DNA of 64,000 nt from Vanilla planifolia. Taxonomy: Eukaryota > Streptophyta > Magnoliopsida > Asparagales > Orchidaceae. The stretch lies in NCBI GenBank assembly GCA_023846275.1, contig CM043869.1, positions 15,657,501 through 15,721,500 on the forward strand. Direction: 5' to 3'. Shown one piece after another: positions 1 to 12,245 of this stretch (position 1 is its first letter; the number at the start of each line of letters is the position of its first letter). The translations under genes were made by a program, and so were the position numbers. Below the pieces are notes generated by a model that did no database searches, was not told where the DNA came from, and was given only the letters and a program-made list of their open reading frames with translations.

Positions 1-1644
1 ACATTTTTTTACTAAAATCATCTATAAAAGTAATAAAATACTTATTACCTCCATTAGATAATGGCACCAATGAACCACAAATATCTCTATGAATAAGCTG
101 CAATGGTCTTTTAGCTCTCAAAGTATTACTCTTTTGAAATGAAAGATGATGTTACTTTCCAAGTATATAAGCTTCATATATATGATTTGGCTCATCCAAT
201 AAAGGAAGACCTTTAAACATTTCTTCTTTTACCAATAATTTCAAACCTCAAAGTTAAGATGATCATATCTTAGATGTCATTTCAAAGAATTATTTGAAAG
301 ATGTCAAAGATAACAAACTTCACTTATTGACTTTAATTGAAGAGGAAACATATGATTTGTTAACATCTTCACTTTAGTAATATTTCTTCTTTTTAAATCT
401 TGTAAAAGAAAATAACCATTCTCCATATGCATAATATATTTCTTCTCAATCAATTGCCTAAGACTAATAATGTTACTTTTCATATCAAGAATAAAATATG
501 CATCTGAAATGATAATTGGAAACCTATTCTCTTTGTAAAATTTTATATTATATTTGCCTTCAACTTTCAAGTTTGATGAGTCTTCAAGACTCACACTTGC
601 TTGCACATTTTTAATTATATCAAATAGATGCATTTTTTCATACATACGATTGCTTGCTCTTGAGTTAAGAAACTATAAATCTTCTCTTTTGTTATCCTCT
701 TTTTTAGCCAATAAAGATGTTGACTCTTCTTGTGATGTTTCAGCATAATTTGATTAGTTATTCTTATGCTAATAATCAGAAGCATAATGACTAAAGTTAT
801 GAAAATTGTAACCTTCAATATTTCTACCTTGTCCTCGACCTCAAGAAGCATTATTTCTTCCTTGCCCATGTTGAGTGTAAGATTGATTAAATTCTGTTGA
901 GATCTGTTTTGTAAACACCTCTACGATGTCCTAGATATGAACCTCGTCTTCTTCCCCTTGAACTTGAATTCTCTTTTTTCAATGTATTATCTTCTTTCAA
1001 ATTCAATTTTAATTCTAATGCTTGATTAATAGGTGCAACTTCAGCCCTTTTCTTTAGTCGTTGCTCATACACTTGTAAAGAACTCATTAGCTCTTCAATA
1101 GATAAACTACATATATCTTTAGATTCTTCAATTGTTGTTACCATATGCTCAAACATAGGAGTTAAAGAATGAAGTACCTTTTCGATCACACTTACATCAT
1201 CAATTTGTTCTCCATTTTTCTTCATCAAATTCACAATAGCAATCAAGCATGAGACATAATCAGAGATAGTCTCATTTTTATTTATCTTTGATTGCTCAAA
1301 ATCAACTCTAAGGATTTGAATATATACACGTTTCGTACGTTCAACACATTTGAAGATTGTGTTGAGTTTATTCCAAACTTCTTTGCTTATAGTTGCTTCT
1401 GCAACCTTCTCAAAAGTGGCTTCATCAATCCCTTGATATATCAAAAACAATTTATTTTTGTCTTTTTTTTCTAATTTTCTTTCATTAGTTTCTTCTCCGC
1501 TTCAGTAGCATCTGATTAATCAAGGCCATCGATAACAATCTCCCTAAGGTCTTGCGAGACAAGAAGGGCTTTAAATTGAATGCACTAATTATCATAATTG
1601 TCGTTTGTTAATCAGGGAACGATTTGTTGCATAATTCTGAATAT
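1..1644 (-). pseudogene. copia gag-pol, inactivated (gag to integrase N-terminus)
   Basis: Polyprotein remnant. The longest open pieces are 887-1450 (gag; parallel to the gag of the element at 32 kb), 615-869 (a neighbouring frame) and 304-645 (protease to GAG-pre-integrase), with integrase down to base 1, where the GGNKYF and FIDDFS motifs are visible. The position matching the gag ATG (1642-1644) reads ATA, so the start codon is lost. A T-run near 1460 breaks the frame. At the CCHC zinc knuckle all three cysteines are replaced while the histidine context remains. It cannot code for a working protein. Confidence 0.85.
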
Positions 1645-1721
1645 TTTAAATAAAAACACCCTTTAAAAAAATACCTCTGCTCTTCTCCCTTCGACGCTGT
1701 AGCTTTCGATCTTCTTCTTCA

Positions 1722-1734
1722 AGCTCTGATACCA
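1722..1734 (-). other. Primer binding site (initiator Met-tRNA)
   Basis: The minus strand reads TGGTATCAGAGCT three bases inside the LTR end, the standard complement of the 3' end of plant initiator Met-tRNA used by many plant LTR elements. Confidence 0.85.
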
Positions 1735-1737
1735 CTT

Positions 1738-2076
1738 TGACGAAAATAAAATGTTGGAAGAAATTTGAAAATGACAACAAAGAGCCTAAGCAACAGGAAG
1801 ACAAAAAACTAAGAAACTTTTCATTCATGTATTCATAATCATAAAGCAACAATTACATCAATTTATTGGAAAAAAATAACCAATCTCTCAAATATTTGCT
1901 ACTAATTTGAAAGTTTGTTCCTAAATTAAAATTTAAAATTATTTAAACATTTAGATTCTTAAAAATACTAATAAATATTTAAAAATACAAATAAAATATT
2001 TAAAATATGCTAACCAACACTTAAAATACTAACAAACACTTAAAAAGTGTTAGCAAACACTTAAAGTTTACTAACA
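1738..2076 (-). repeat. 5' LTR of the minus-strand copia element
   Basis: On the minus strand it starts TGTTAGTAAAC and ends TTCGTCA, giving the usual TG...CA ends. It matches the 294-bp and 315-bp LTRs of the element at 31950-36639, including the start with repeated 'cactttttaagtgtttgttag'-type units and the end before the primer site. It is about 339 bp long and clearly more diverged from those LTRs than they are from each other. Confidence 0.85.
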
Positions 2077-4473
2077 CAGCTTTGGTAAGTAAAAATGATA
2101 AGAAATTTGAAACTTGAAAAGTAATGTAAGTATCATTGTTTAAGCTACCCTCATTAACTAGTTTCTCCTTTTTAAAGTTGTAGTAGATTCTAAGTATCAT
2201 TCGAGGTGACCATGGCCTCCGCAGTTTACAAACACAATATGCCGTTGAATTATTATTTAAATTTGTATTTCATTTTAAGTTTTTATTTTTTTAGTTAGAT
2301 TCATATCTCCATGTTCTCTTTTATTTTTTTAGCATTTAGTTATCCTTAAGCTAATTGATGAAGTCTATGTATGTTATGAAATAGAGAAAACTGTTTTGTT
2401 GTCTGTTATTGGAAAGGTGGTTGAAATTTCTTCAGTTCAAGTGAAACATTTGTCTTTTGCCACAAACTATTTGTTTTGTGGCATCCAGTAAAGCTCCTTC
2501 CATCGATTGATACTTTTGATTAATATTTGATTATATCTTAAAAATATGTTAACTTATAGAATAAATTAGATTTTTAAAATAAATATATTTTTAAAAAGAA
2601 TCTAATGATATTTGATTTGTATATTTTTGAAGATTAAATAAATTTGTTTTAAATTTTTAAAACTAAAAAATAAATAAATTATTTTTATTAAATAAGTGCA
2701 TCGATTAGTTGAAGGTTATTAAGGAAGTTTGATCATAAGCACAGCCTTATGTATTTTGGGTAAGCATAGAAAAGGTGGCGATTTTTCTTGCTAGGGAAGG
2801 AACCAAGCTCAGGGACGGTTCAAACCAAAAAAGAAAGCGAGGTGAAGCTTGAGCGATTCTACAACAGTGCAAGAAGCTGTTATCAAGGAGATCTTTAGCT
2901 TGTGTAGTTGCAGCAAGAGTAGAGAAGGTTCTAGCTCCACCAAATACAGAAACAGAGCGCTAGATACCTGGTGCAGCAAAACAAAGCAACATGGTAAAGC
3001 AGTACTGTAAAAGGGGAAATTGTTTGACCTTGAGGAAATAGATTTGGAATTGTTTTGAGCTGCTGTAGAAATGAAGAAAAAAAATCGAACAAGTTTAGTT
3101 ATAAACCAAATTTCTTGAGAAGTTCTGCTCCAGTTTCAAGAAAAGATGCCTTAGGAAGCTTGAAGAGCTGATAAAGTTATGTTGAAGTTGCAGTTGTAAA
3201 CTTGCGTTTTACATGCAATCTATGAGATTTTGATTAATTTTGATGTACTGATATGATATGAAGCCCATTTAGATTTGTATAATGTAAGAGAAATTTTCAT
3301 GTAAATGTTGCACTAATGTAAAAGAAAATAATGTATCGATTATAAGTTAAAACTAAATGTGATATTTCAATTAGCTTTGCACTAAATTTAGAAATCTAAA
3401 CATTTAAATTCATACTAACAATTGTTCTTCTAATATTTTGTAATTTAACTTTTACTGTTTAGAACCATTCATCAAATAAAAGAAGGTATATTTCATCCTC
3501 ATAAGATTATATAAATTAAATGTTTCACGATTATAATTGTTATTTTACTAATTTTTAAGCATTGGTATCATTAAAAAGTGCTTCTTAATCATTGATATAC
3601 TTTATTCAAAATCAATCCTTTAATTGTTATCATCAAATTTTAAATCCCTAACTCAACTCAACTTTGAATTACCGTAAGGTAATATATTTTGCAAAATGCT
3701 TATAAATTGAAAATAAGAATTTCCAAAGATTTTTAGAGAATTATTTTAAATGAATTATAAATATTTCTTTAAGCAGTGAAGATTTTAAAATTCTTTCTAA
3801 TTTTAAGGACTAAGGGTGAGATATAAGCATCTGTTCTTAAAGAATAGGTTGCTGACTCAATTAACTCAAGTTTTGACTAAGCAAGCAAGGTGTTTAGTAT
3901 ATCAATGTAGTCTCGAAAGTCAAGGAATATATCCATAAGCCCTTAGTATGGAGACATCCCTTCACATCTATTTAAGTTTTAATTTTAAAAACCCTAACCA
4001 TTTTGGGTTCACAAATGGTAGTATGTGAAGTATGTGATTTTGCCACTTTAAGTCCTAAATTGCATCATTCAAGATTCTAAATAAAATTTGTTTATCTTAG
4101 AGTGCATTGATTTCCTAATAAGGCATCCAAAGGATATATGATCAAATTTTGAATAATAATTAAATACTACATTTGATGGGGTATGAATTTATGAAATATG
4201 CAATGTAGTAATACAAGAATGTGCGTGAAATATAGTAAGATTTTTTTCTCTTCTATAGGAGTATGAGGTAGACCTCAATTATAAACATGTGAAAAGAAAC
4301 TAGTAAATTTAGCCTTTAATAAGGTCAAATCATTTTCAATTGTAGTAAAGGAATTCAATATTCTTTTTAATTCATCATTCTCATGTTTGAACATGGAACT
4401 TCAATCTCACAGAATCTTAATTGTAGTATGACAAATAAAAAAAATTTCATATTCATCAAACTTGGTTTGAGAG
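2077..4473. other. Intergenic, no gene recognised
   Basis: AT-rich DNA without a convincing reading frame on either strand. A GC-richer patch at about 2750-3210 stands out in composition, but it has no long frame and I could not match it to an element in this window. It could be an old LTR or leader fragment. Confidence 0.6.
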
Positions 4474-4761
4474 TCACTTATGGAAGACATGCAATTTAGC
4501 TTTAGAAGTAAAAGATTCATTTTCCTTCCTAAGTGTCTCATATTTTGTTACAAGCTCAAGAATATAACTTACATGCTTGGAACACAATCTTTCAAGTCTA
4601 GCATACTTACTATCTAATTTATCAATCTCCTTGATTAATTTATTATAAGAATAAAAAATATCACTCTCTAAGGAAGTACTGGATAGACTTATGTTATTAA
4701 ATTGATAAAGACTCGCCTCGAATGCTTTCATCCATGCTACTTCCTTCAAGTGTGTTTGCAA
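4474..4761 (-). pseudogene. Coiled-coil fragment, possibly the tail of a Sirevirus-type gag
   Basis: A 95-codon open stretch (TTG, not ATG, at its upstream end) rich in K, E, L and S, with heptad-like segments such as IKEIDKLDSKYARLERL and YETLRKENESF. Sirevirus gag proteins often carry a coiled-coil tail of this composition after the zinc knuckle, and a Sirevirus-like remnant exists at 14.3-19.7 kb. No zinc knuckle or protease is recognisable beside it, so this is a tentative call; it may also be a chance frame. Confidence 0.3.
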
Positions 4762-5512
4762 GGGTTTTTCTCCTCTTCTTTTGCTATTTTTTCTTTAGTA
4801 TCCTCTTTTCCTTCTTCTCTTCATTGATTTGAGACTTGTTTCATATAACATGTCCGATTCATTCTATGCCTCTAAGAAAATGGTCAATATAGAAAACTGA
4901 ACACCAGTCTCTTCTAATCTCTAGTGCTTCTACACAATAAAGAGTTATAATTAGTTGTGCAAGTCTTAATTAATTTTTATCAAATGTAAATGTAGCACAA
5001 ATTGGAACCTCATGCAAAGTTTCAAATTAGGTCCATAATTCTGAGCTTGTATTTTTCACAAAAGATTTGAAATTCTTTTTTCACATCAAAATCTCTTTCT
5101 ACAAATGTTGATTGGTTTTTTGTGATTTGAAAAATAACATTTACAATATCAAAATTATATAAATAAATGTAGGAATTAAGAGTGCTAAGATAAGATTTAT
5201 TCATGGATGTGAGGCCTTGAATGACAACCTCAATTTGATACCAATTATTAGGTCCATGAGGCACACCAAGTGTGGATGAATTGGATATCCAAATTTTACT
5301 CTTTTTGAAATATAAAAAAAAGAAAAACATTTTCAAATGTCAAAAGTATCTAAGGTTAAAGAAAAGAAAGAATAAAAATGTAAAGAAAATAGAAGTTGTC
5401 ACGAAGATTTTAGGTGATTCAGCTCTAACACAATTTGCTCAAGCTAACCCTTTAATTCACTTCTTTGTAGCAACCAAGTAGAGAAACTTATTAAAACTTT
5501 GTTGTTTCACTT
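4762..5512. other. Intergenic, no gene recognised
   Basis: Open stretches on both strands around 5022-5481 overlap each other, show no motif and are low in complexity. I see no supported feature. Confidence 0.5.
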
Positions 5513-5710
5513 CACATTAAATAGTCTAGTGATGGGCCACTTATTTTAACAATAAATAGCTCAAAGTTGTCACTTTCCACCACATTAAATTTCCCATGGA
5601 TAAGACAAACTCTCCACATTAAATAGCTCAGAATTGGGCCACTTTCCTCTATATTAAACAACCTAGAGATGGGTCACTTTCCTCCACGTTAAATAGCCCA
5701 AAGATGGACT
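5513..5710. repeat. Imperfect ~35-bp tandem repeat (minisatellite)
   Basis: About six diverged copies of a unit like cacattaaatagctcagaa followed by ttgggccactttcctc. The phrases 'attaaatag', 'gatgggccac' and 'actttcctc' recur every 30-40 bases. It lies just left of the duplicated block that starts near 5.8 kb and has no counterpart I could see beside the copies at 27.8 or 62.8 kb. Confidence 0.75.
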
Positions 5711-6289
5711 AATGAAATAAACCACACAAGATTACAAATAATACAAAGAATAATGCAATTATAATTATATAAATATAAAATAAAGTTAGATTAAGTAAGA
5801 ATGTTATCAAGTATAACCAATAGCTTATAAGAAGACAAAGGTGTGCAGAAAATATATAAAATATATAAACATGTTGATGAGAGAATGCTAGTGTTTAATA
5901 ATTTGTGAAGTCCTTGTTGCATGCACTTGGATGATCCTAAAACGATTTGCCTTGTAGCTCACAAAACATCCTCTCTAGATATAGAATCTAAATCAATGAG
6001 GCTCTCAAATAGTTTATAAAAGATTTTACAAGTTCATCATTCTATTCCCATTATTTGGTATAGGATAAGCACATTAGTTCTTCACAATAAGTATTTAAAG
6101 GACTTATTATGAAAATGTATGAGAACATACATTTAAATTAAGTAAGAAGTGTTATTAGGTCTCATAAATAACCAACTACATTTTAATAGCATTCATTAAT
6201 ATGAATACGCTAAACTAAGCCTCTATTCTTGCTCTTTTTAGATCCTTGTTTAAGACCTTGTTAATAGTCTATGATAAAATTGGACCTTT

Positions 6290-7520
6290 TGCATTTTGAG
6301 TTGTATTTGGATATGCTTGCAATTATACTTTGATGGAACATCTCTACATCACTTTCTCTTTCAAATCACTATTCAAAAATATAGATTTCATATTAGATTG
6401 ATATATTTTTAAGTTTAAATGAGTAATTATGGCTCAAATGGTTCTTACTATATCCACTAAGTCCGAACATTTGGATTGCATGCATTTTCTCTCGATTGGA
6501 TTATAAATAAATAAGATAACTATATAATACACATATTTCTCACTTAAGATTTATCTTTCTTGGAAGTATGTCATCAACATTCCCTAACATAATAGATTGG
6601 AGTTTGTATAAATACAACAAATTGAAGATTAAAAACTTGAATTTATAATTGTAGGGTGCACCTCCACTTCTACCAAAACTATATCAAATTCTAAAAGAAA
6701 GTAAACTATTGGCTTTCCTCAAACTTACTCTAGTTCTAACATGCCACTTCGTGAAATATCACATGTTTGTTTATGGAAATTTTGCCACTGACTACATCTA
6801 TATGCCTTTGATTGAGGTTATTGCCAATTACAATGTTCTTTTACAACTTTCCATCAAGCTTGACATGAGGTTGCAAAATGGTCAAAGCACAAACTATATA
6901 GTCAAATATTTTTTAAGTGACTCACGACTTATTTCTTACCCTTCCAAGCTTCAAATAGTTTTTTATTCTGCATTATGTCTATAGTTGAGATATAAAAAAT
7001 ATATACAAAATATTGCAATTTCTTTTAGCCAAAATTGATTCATAAGTCATTTTGATATCAACAAGTTTCTTGACATTTCAATCATTATTCAATCTTTTCT
7101 TTAATCTATATAAGATGCCATGAGTTTCTTATCAATGTTATTTTCTTCATAAAAGATTATAAATTTATGAAATAAAAGTTTATTATCTTTACCTGTACAG
7201 AGATTTCTAATATAACATCTACTTTACAACTAAGACTTTAAACTTTTTTAAATTTTCAAAAGGTTCTATTAAGAATTTTTAAAAAGAGGCATAACTTATC
7301 TGATTATAAACATTTATAATCATGTGTGATTATAATCATCCTATTCTCTTTTGGTCTTCGTTCTTTATTTGGATCAATATATTTATTTCCACCAAACATT
7401 ACAACTATTGAGAATTCAAAAACAATTATTTTGAAGGATCAAAACTCATGCTTTTCATCATTAAAATCAAGAAAACAATGGAGAGGCTGTATTAATTCGA
7501 CTCAGTGTTACACCATCTTT
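6290..7520 (-). pseudogene. Degenerate copia pol remnant (integrase to RT)
   Basis: Minus-strand translation gives recognisable but broken Ty1/copia pol: integrase pieces resembling the MIEMSRNLL and FEAWKGKK...VSHLKN motifs, the GKISINKHVIFHE motif near the integrase C-terminus, and around 6344-6412 the RT motif SNMKSIFLNSDLKEKV. Frames shift repeatedly and stops are frequent. The same remnant, same strand and order, is at 29300-30430, so the insertion predates the block duplication. Compared with that copy, about 60 bp upstream of the RT motif are missing here. Confidence 0.7.
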
Positions 7521-7750
7521 TTATGAATAAAAACTGCTTTTTCAAAAGCTCAAACCTTGGATCCAATGTTGATATTTTGAAGAGATAAAAACTATTATGA
7601 GAAGGGTTCAGTAACGAAAGAAATAAGAAAATTCCGATCTTAATGCACAAAAGCAACTTTTGGTGAATATTTTCTTAGAAAAACTCTACTGTTGTCTATC
7701 TTGTAGAGTTTGAAAGCCACGCGGACCTAATAAGGTGGCCAAATTTTTTG

Positions 7751-7762
7751 AAACCCTAAACC
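7751..7762 (+). promoter_or_regulatory. Telo-box (AAACCCTAAACC) followed by CT- and T-rich tract
   Basis: The plus strand reads aaaccctaaacc, then ttcttcttcttct and a run of 27 T (7781-7807). In plants this telo-box plus pyrimidine layout is common in 5' regions of housekeeping genes. The same box is kept at 31762-31773 in the duplicate, but no plus-strand gene follows in either copy. It is a motif match only. Confidence 0.35.
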
Positions 7763-7854
7763 TTTCTTCTTCTTCTTCTATTTTTTTTTTTTTTTTTTTT
7801 TTTTTTTCAAAATTGGCACTTAGGGGTCCACACTGAACCTAGACATGTTTCAGA

Positions 7855-8010
7855 CTAGACTGCGGCAAAAGTTATTCCTATCGAAGGGATGATATCTTGC
7901 TGTAAGTTGTCATCACTGCTAGATTCCATACTTTCACCATGTACAGAGACAGAATAGTGGCTAGATGCAGCGATTGTTTCTAAGATCACTGGGCCTTCAC
8001 CTGAAAGCAT
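7855..8010 (-). pseudogene. Short conserved reading frame, host-gene exon fragment (copy 1)
   Basis: Starting at the ATG at 8010-8008, the frame gives 51 codons beginning MLSGEGPVILET, with the acidic/serine stretch SVHGESMESSSDDNLQ and ending IIPSIGITFAAV before TAG. The paralogous site (36678-36645 continuing at 31949-31816) encodes a close relative with the same start, GESMEST/SDDNLQ core and IIPTLGIT end; its only length change is three bases, keeping frame. The 'IP.LG...F' ending faintly resembles the N-terminal lead-in of FAR1/FRS-type proteins; that is a guess. No further exon was found, so it is listed as a fragment. Confidence 0.45.
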
Positions 8011-11000
8011 CTACCGAAGCTGTCCTCACCACCACCGTCCAAAAACGGCTCAAGTTACGAAGCCAGATAAAAGGAGGCCGCGGCTCAAAACTATTTAAGC
8101 CTCCGAGAAGCAGAACATTTCTTGCAAGACGAGGCTCTACATTACTTTGTTGGTTGTAACCTCGAGTTCCCTCAAACACTTCACGAGTGTGCCTGCAGAG
8201 CTCGAGCAACCAAAGTACAGCTCCTCCTGAAGTGTTTGGGGGAACTCCGGGTGCCACTCAGCACAAACTGTTAGGTACGAATGTGGCATTATATGGAGGT
8301 GATGCTTTCGTGATATGAATTACAGAGTTTAAGCTATATATATATATATATATATTCTCAACCGTATGTGGAAGCCATAATGCGAGATCTTAAAATATCC
8401 AATATCTAAAGCATCCAGTTTATAAGGTCGATCTGACAATCTACCAACATTTGAGTGCTATATATGTTAAAACTTGTTATGCAAACTAATGTTATTCCTA
8501 TTTTGCACTCTGCACATTCTAGAAGAAAATTGGCTTTTTTGGAAAAAAATTTGCAAAAACAAAATTGGATTTGAAGCATTTGCAAGGAGTTTTTGAAGCT
8601 TGCTTTCTGAAATAAGTAAAACTCACACCAAGCTCTTCGGACAAGGTCAGGTTTGAATAATCCAAGCATTTTCATGAACTAGATGCCCTTGGATAGTCTA
8701 TTTGATCAACATGATAATTTCAAGATCTAACATCACTTCCTACATGTGCATGATAATAACTTTCAACTGATTCTTGTTTATGTGGTTATTTTTTTTATTT
8801 TTATGTGCATCATATTTTCTCTCTTATTTTATTTGCATCTCTTGCAACACATATCATGATATTCTCCCTATTTTATTTTATATTTTTATTTAAATAGAGT
8901 CCCCACTTAAAACTTTTAAAGCTTTTTTTTTTGAAAATATAGATTCACAAAGTTATACCATATAGTGAATTTAAATAAGTTTACTGTAGAATTAAAATTA
9001 TGAAATTCTTTTCATATATATACAAAGTTAGATCGACATAAAAATTTGTGTAGAAAATCCTTTTATATACTATTTTCTTTAATAGAAAAAAATTTTAATT
9101 TGGAAAATAATTTGCTCATTTCCTTTTGAAAATATTTACCATCTAACTTTGTCCATGAAATGTGATGATCCAAATTTTTATAAAAATTTTAGTGAAATTA
9201 AAACCATATTGAAATTTCCTCAAAAAGAAATTAGTATTCTCTTGCAAATATAACATATACCAACTTTGATAAATAATATTTTGAAATACAACATCTATAT
9301 CTAAATATAACTCTTGATATCATAATAGTGTCACATATATATAATGGTACCAATCTAATACACAAGATTTAAAGTAATATAAGAAAAATAAATTCTACAT
9401 TTCATTTGCTTTTGTATGGTTTATCATTATGTTCTAAAATTTTATAAACTAAAAAAATATATTAAGATAATTGTCATAGGTTCAGTAAGCAATCTACTTG
9501 TTAAAATATTTTTGTCATTTTTCTTGTTCTTTAATTTTAGTGGTCCCTTAATCCTCTTTTAAATACATTGGTTCTAGGATTTCACCATCAAGTTAATGCA
9601 GAACTCTTTCTTTTCGAGTTTAGCTTCCATGGGTCTCCTTGCCAACTCAAAACCACTAAGACCTTATCATCTTTTTCAAATGGTGCTCTCAACCTTATTA
9701 ACACATGTTGTTTATCATTGTGCTTATCAATTTTTCAAAACAAACATAAAATTCTCAATTTGTTTTATAAAAAAACTTCCCTTGCTCATGCCAATTCTTA
9801 CATAGAAATTAACATACAAACATTTGATTCAATATAGGAAACATTGTGAATATTATGAAACAACATATGAAGAGTTCATAGCTCATAATTTAACAACCAA
9901 GTAAAAACATCAAGCATCAGTTGAGTGTTATTGTGAAATTAAATAAAATCCTAAATGCTAAGGCTACTCACTTGCATTTTATCAACCATTAAACATATGC
10001 ATCATAAGGTTCTTAGTTACCTTCTCTAAATTTTATGAAGTTGTCAAGCTTAGGAATTGGATTCTTATTACTGAAACCTCCCATGAACTTTACCAAGCTC
10101 AATTCTTCTTTCCCACGTTAATTCCTCATGCTGCAATTCCTTTAGGGAAAATAGCAATTTCGATTTCACAAAAGTTAGATCATGAAATTCATTGAGACTT
10201 CTACCTTCAACTCACTTTGCCTTTCTCAATGTTATCCAAGCAAAGTTAAAATCCCTTCCCAAAAGCAAAATACCCTTTTTATAAATTCCAATTTGGCTAT
10301 TGGCATTTCAAACCATTCTCGATTGAATTCTTGCCAATTTTCTCTTCTCTTTCCAAACATCACTTAGAACTCTAGAAATCTCTAATTGAATCATTCATCT
10401 TCTTAATTACCAATGTTTTCTCCCTTAGTTCCAATCATTTTACACAAGATTTATATAAAAAAAATTAAAAAAACTTTATCAAAAAATTACTTTTCTAAAT
10501 TTTTCTATACAAAGAATCTTTAAAAATTCTCTAATAAAGTTGATTAAATTACTCACCAAAATATGTTATCCATTAAATTTTCATAATTTTTTGATATTGC
10601 AAAATTATTTTAATGATATTTTTAAAAAATTATGCAGATAATATTTTCACTCTTAGTATGACCTCTTAGATATTCAAATTCTCATGAAAATGATATCTTG
10701 GACTCCAAAAAAAAAAAAATATAATACTTTTCATCATTTTTCAAAATTTTCTTACATTTAATAATTTAATAACTTTTTCTCTTCTAAAATATTTTTAAGA
10801 ATAGTTTCTTTAACTTCAGCCTTTGGTTTTGTGTTTGATTCTAATTCAAAATTTCAAAAAAATCATACTATTAGATTCTTAGTAATTTAATCTACATTTT
10901 TAATGCTTTCTTCTCTCTTAAGTCTTTTTTCAAACGATGTATTATTTTTCAAAAATTTTCCATAATTCATAAAAAATTAAATTCCTTATCTCTAGTGATA

Positions 11001-11454
11001 ATAATATGCCTCCGCCCTTTTCAAGGCTCTCACCATCATTTGTTGAACATATTTTATTAATTTTATTAGATAATAATAAATTGTTTTTATAAAAATTAAT
11101 TTATTCTTATTCCTTTAGGATATTACACATACATTTTTCTCATGACTTAATGAGTTCCTTTCTTGCCACCTAATTGAAATAATGATTGAGCTTTGCAAAT
11201 GAGGATATTTTAACATTATTTTTAAAGATTAAAAGGATGCCAAAATAAAGGACTGAAAAACTAAAGTATTTATAAGATGCTCTAGTTCAAACTTTTGAGC
11301 CAAAAATCAAGAAGAGGCCTTAATATTCCAAGTCTCAAAAAAAGACCTTTGTGCCTAAATTTGAGTAGACCTTCACCTCATTAACCAATTATTAGGTCAA
11401 TAATAAAGGAAAAGAGTTATAATAATTCTCTTGAACATATTCAATACATTTGTG
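8011..11454. other. Noncoding part of the duplicated block
   Basis: Similar throughout to 36679-40420. 8200-8270 is the best-kept stretch (ctcctcctgaagtgtttggg-like sequence) and has open frames on both strands in both copies, none with a recognisable domain. A (TA)n microsatellite lies at about 8333-8355 and has a shorter equivalent near 36953-36975. The open stretches at 8406-8675 and 9568-9837 have diverged counterparts but accumulate indels and stops like noncoding DNA. Confidence 0.6.
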
Positions 11455-12245
11455 ATTTGTAACGATAAAACTTTGAGCTTGATGATTTATAACAAGAGTG
11501 TCAAGAATGTGATTTTCAAGATATATTCAAAAGTGTTTCAAAGCTAAACATAATCCTTAATCTTTCTATGTGATTTAAATGTACCACATCACTTTACTAG
11601 TTACATTCATATATTTGGTTTTTCTAAAGATATAAACTTATAAGGATAAAAATTATTATGATATCTTACTATGGACAAGACCTTATATTTAATAGGGAGA
11701 TCTTATATATATGATTTGATTATGGTCAAATTTAAAAGGAAGGTACTTATGCACTCAAATTCAACAAACAATACATAAGGTCATACCTTATAAGCCTAAC
11801 TAAGATATTCATCTTTCTCAGTTGTCTTCTAAATTAAAACAAATTATTTCAAAAAAGAATATGCTAAAATTGGTTATTTTTAATGATTAGAGGATCTTTA
11901 AAAAAATAACCCAATTAAAAGTGTGAACTAAAGGAAGAATAATAATTAAAATTAGAAAGTTAAAATTTAATCAATTTTAGAAGAAATGTTTAGATAATAA
12001 ATCTTTCTACCTTCTCCATATCAAGGATGGTCAAGTTAACTAGCTTAGTGAGCATATTTCCTCAACAACAAAATTTACTATAGGAGTTAGCTAATATTGC
12101 ACTAAAGGAGATTCCATAAGAGTTACCTTCTATAGCATTCCATTAACTGTCTCGAGTTCATAGCTCTTGAATCAACCATACTATATGATGAATCCTATTA
12201 AACATGTTAAACTTAAGATACAAGTTGATGAACTTCTATGTGTTA
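11455..12245 (+). pseudogene. Ty3/gypsy protease to RT-start remnant (chromovirus-like), copy 1
   Basis: Broken plus-strand frames give a retropepsin-like segment (around 11460-11520, the counterpart of VIDSKSDKNL in the other copy), the post-protease MDKTLYLIGRS motif (an LLGRPW relative), and at about 12187-12240 the RT lead-in MNPIKHVKLKIQVDELL. Similarity to 40420-41100 ends near 12245, where the remainder of RT is missing. The matching integrase is found 10 kb downstream at 22.2-22.9 kb. Confidence 0.6.

Larger units (their letters stand above)
1..2076 (-). mobile_element. Ty1/copia LTR retrotransposon, 5' part, decayed, cut by window edge
   Basis: On the minus strand this reads, from high to low coordinate, LTR (2076-1738), Met-tRNA primer binding site, gag, zinc-knuckle region, protease, GAG-pre-integrase and the start of the integrase, and then leaves the window at base 1. 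It is the same family as the complete element at 31950-36639: LTR, primer site and protein remnants align throughout. The 3' half and second LTR lie outside the window, so target duplications cannot be checked. Reading frames are broken throughout. Confidence 0.9.
5800..12245 (+). repeat. Large duplicated block, copy 1 (pairs with 27.8-41.1 kb)
   Basis: Collinear similarity to 27817-41100 in the same orientation. Anchors include 5935/27936 ('cacttggatgatcct'-like), 6340/29430, 7903-7960/31878-31940, 8190-8268/36840-36915, 8436-8480/37255-37300 and 12180-12240/41045-41100. The extra length of the other copy is largely the copia element at 31950-36639. The left edge (5.8-6.1 kb) also resembles 62785-63050, giving three copies of that part. 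Confidence 0.85.

Noticed and set aside
6709..6984. 91-codon plus-strand open stretch
   Set aside because: It is the antisense shadow of the copia integrase C-terminal remnant, which is recognisable on the minus strand.
8000..8260. Minus-strand open stretch upstream of the conserved reading frame
   Set aside because: The paralogue at 36718-36903 shares only the first ~20 residues before shifting frame, so most of it is not under coding constraint.
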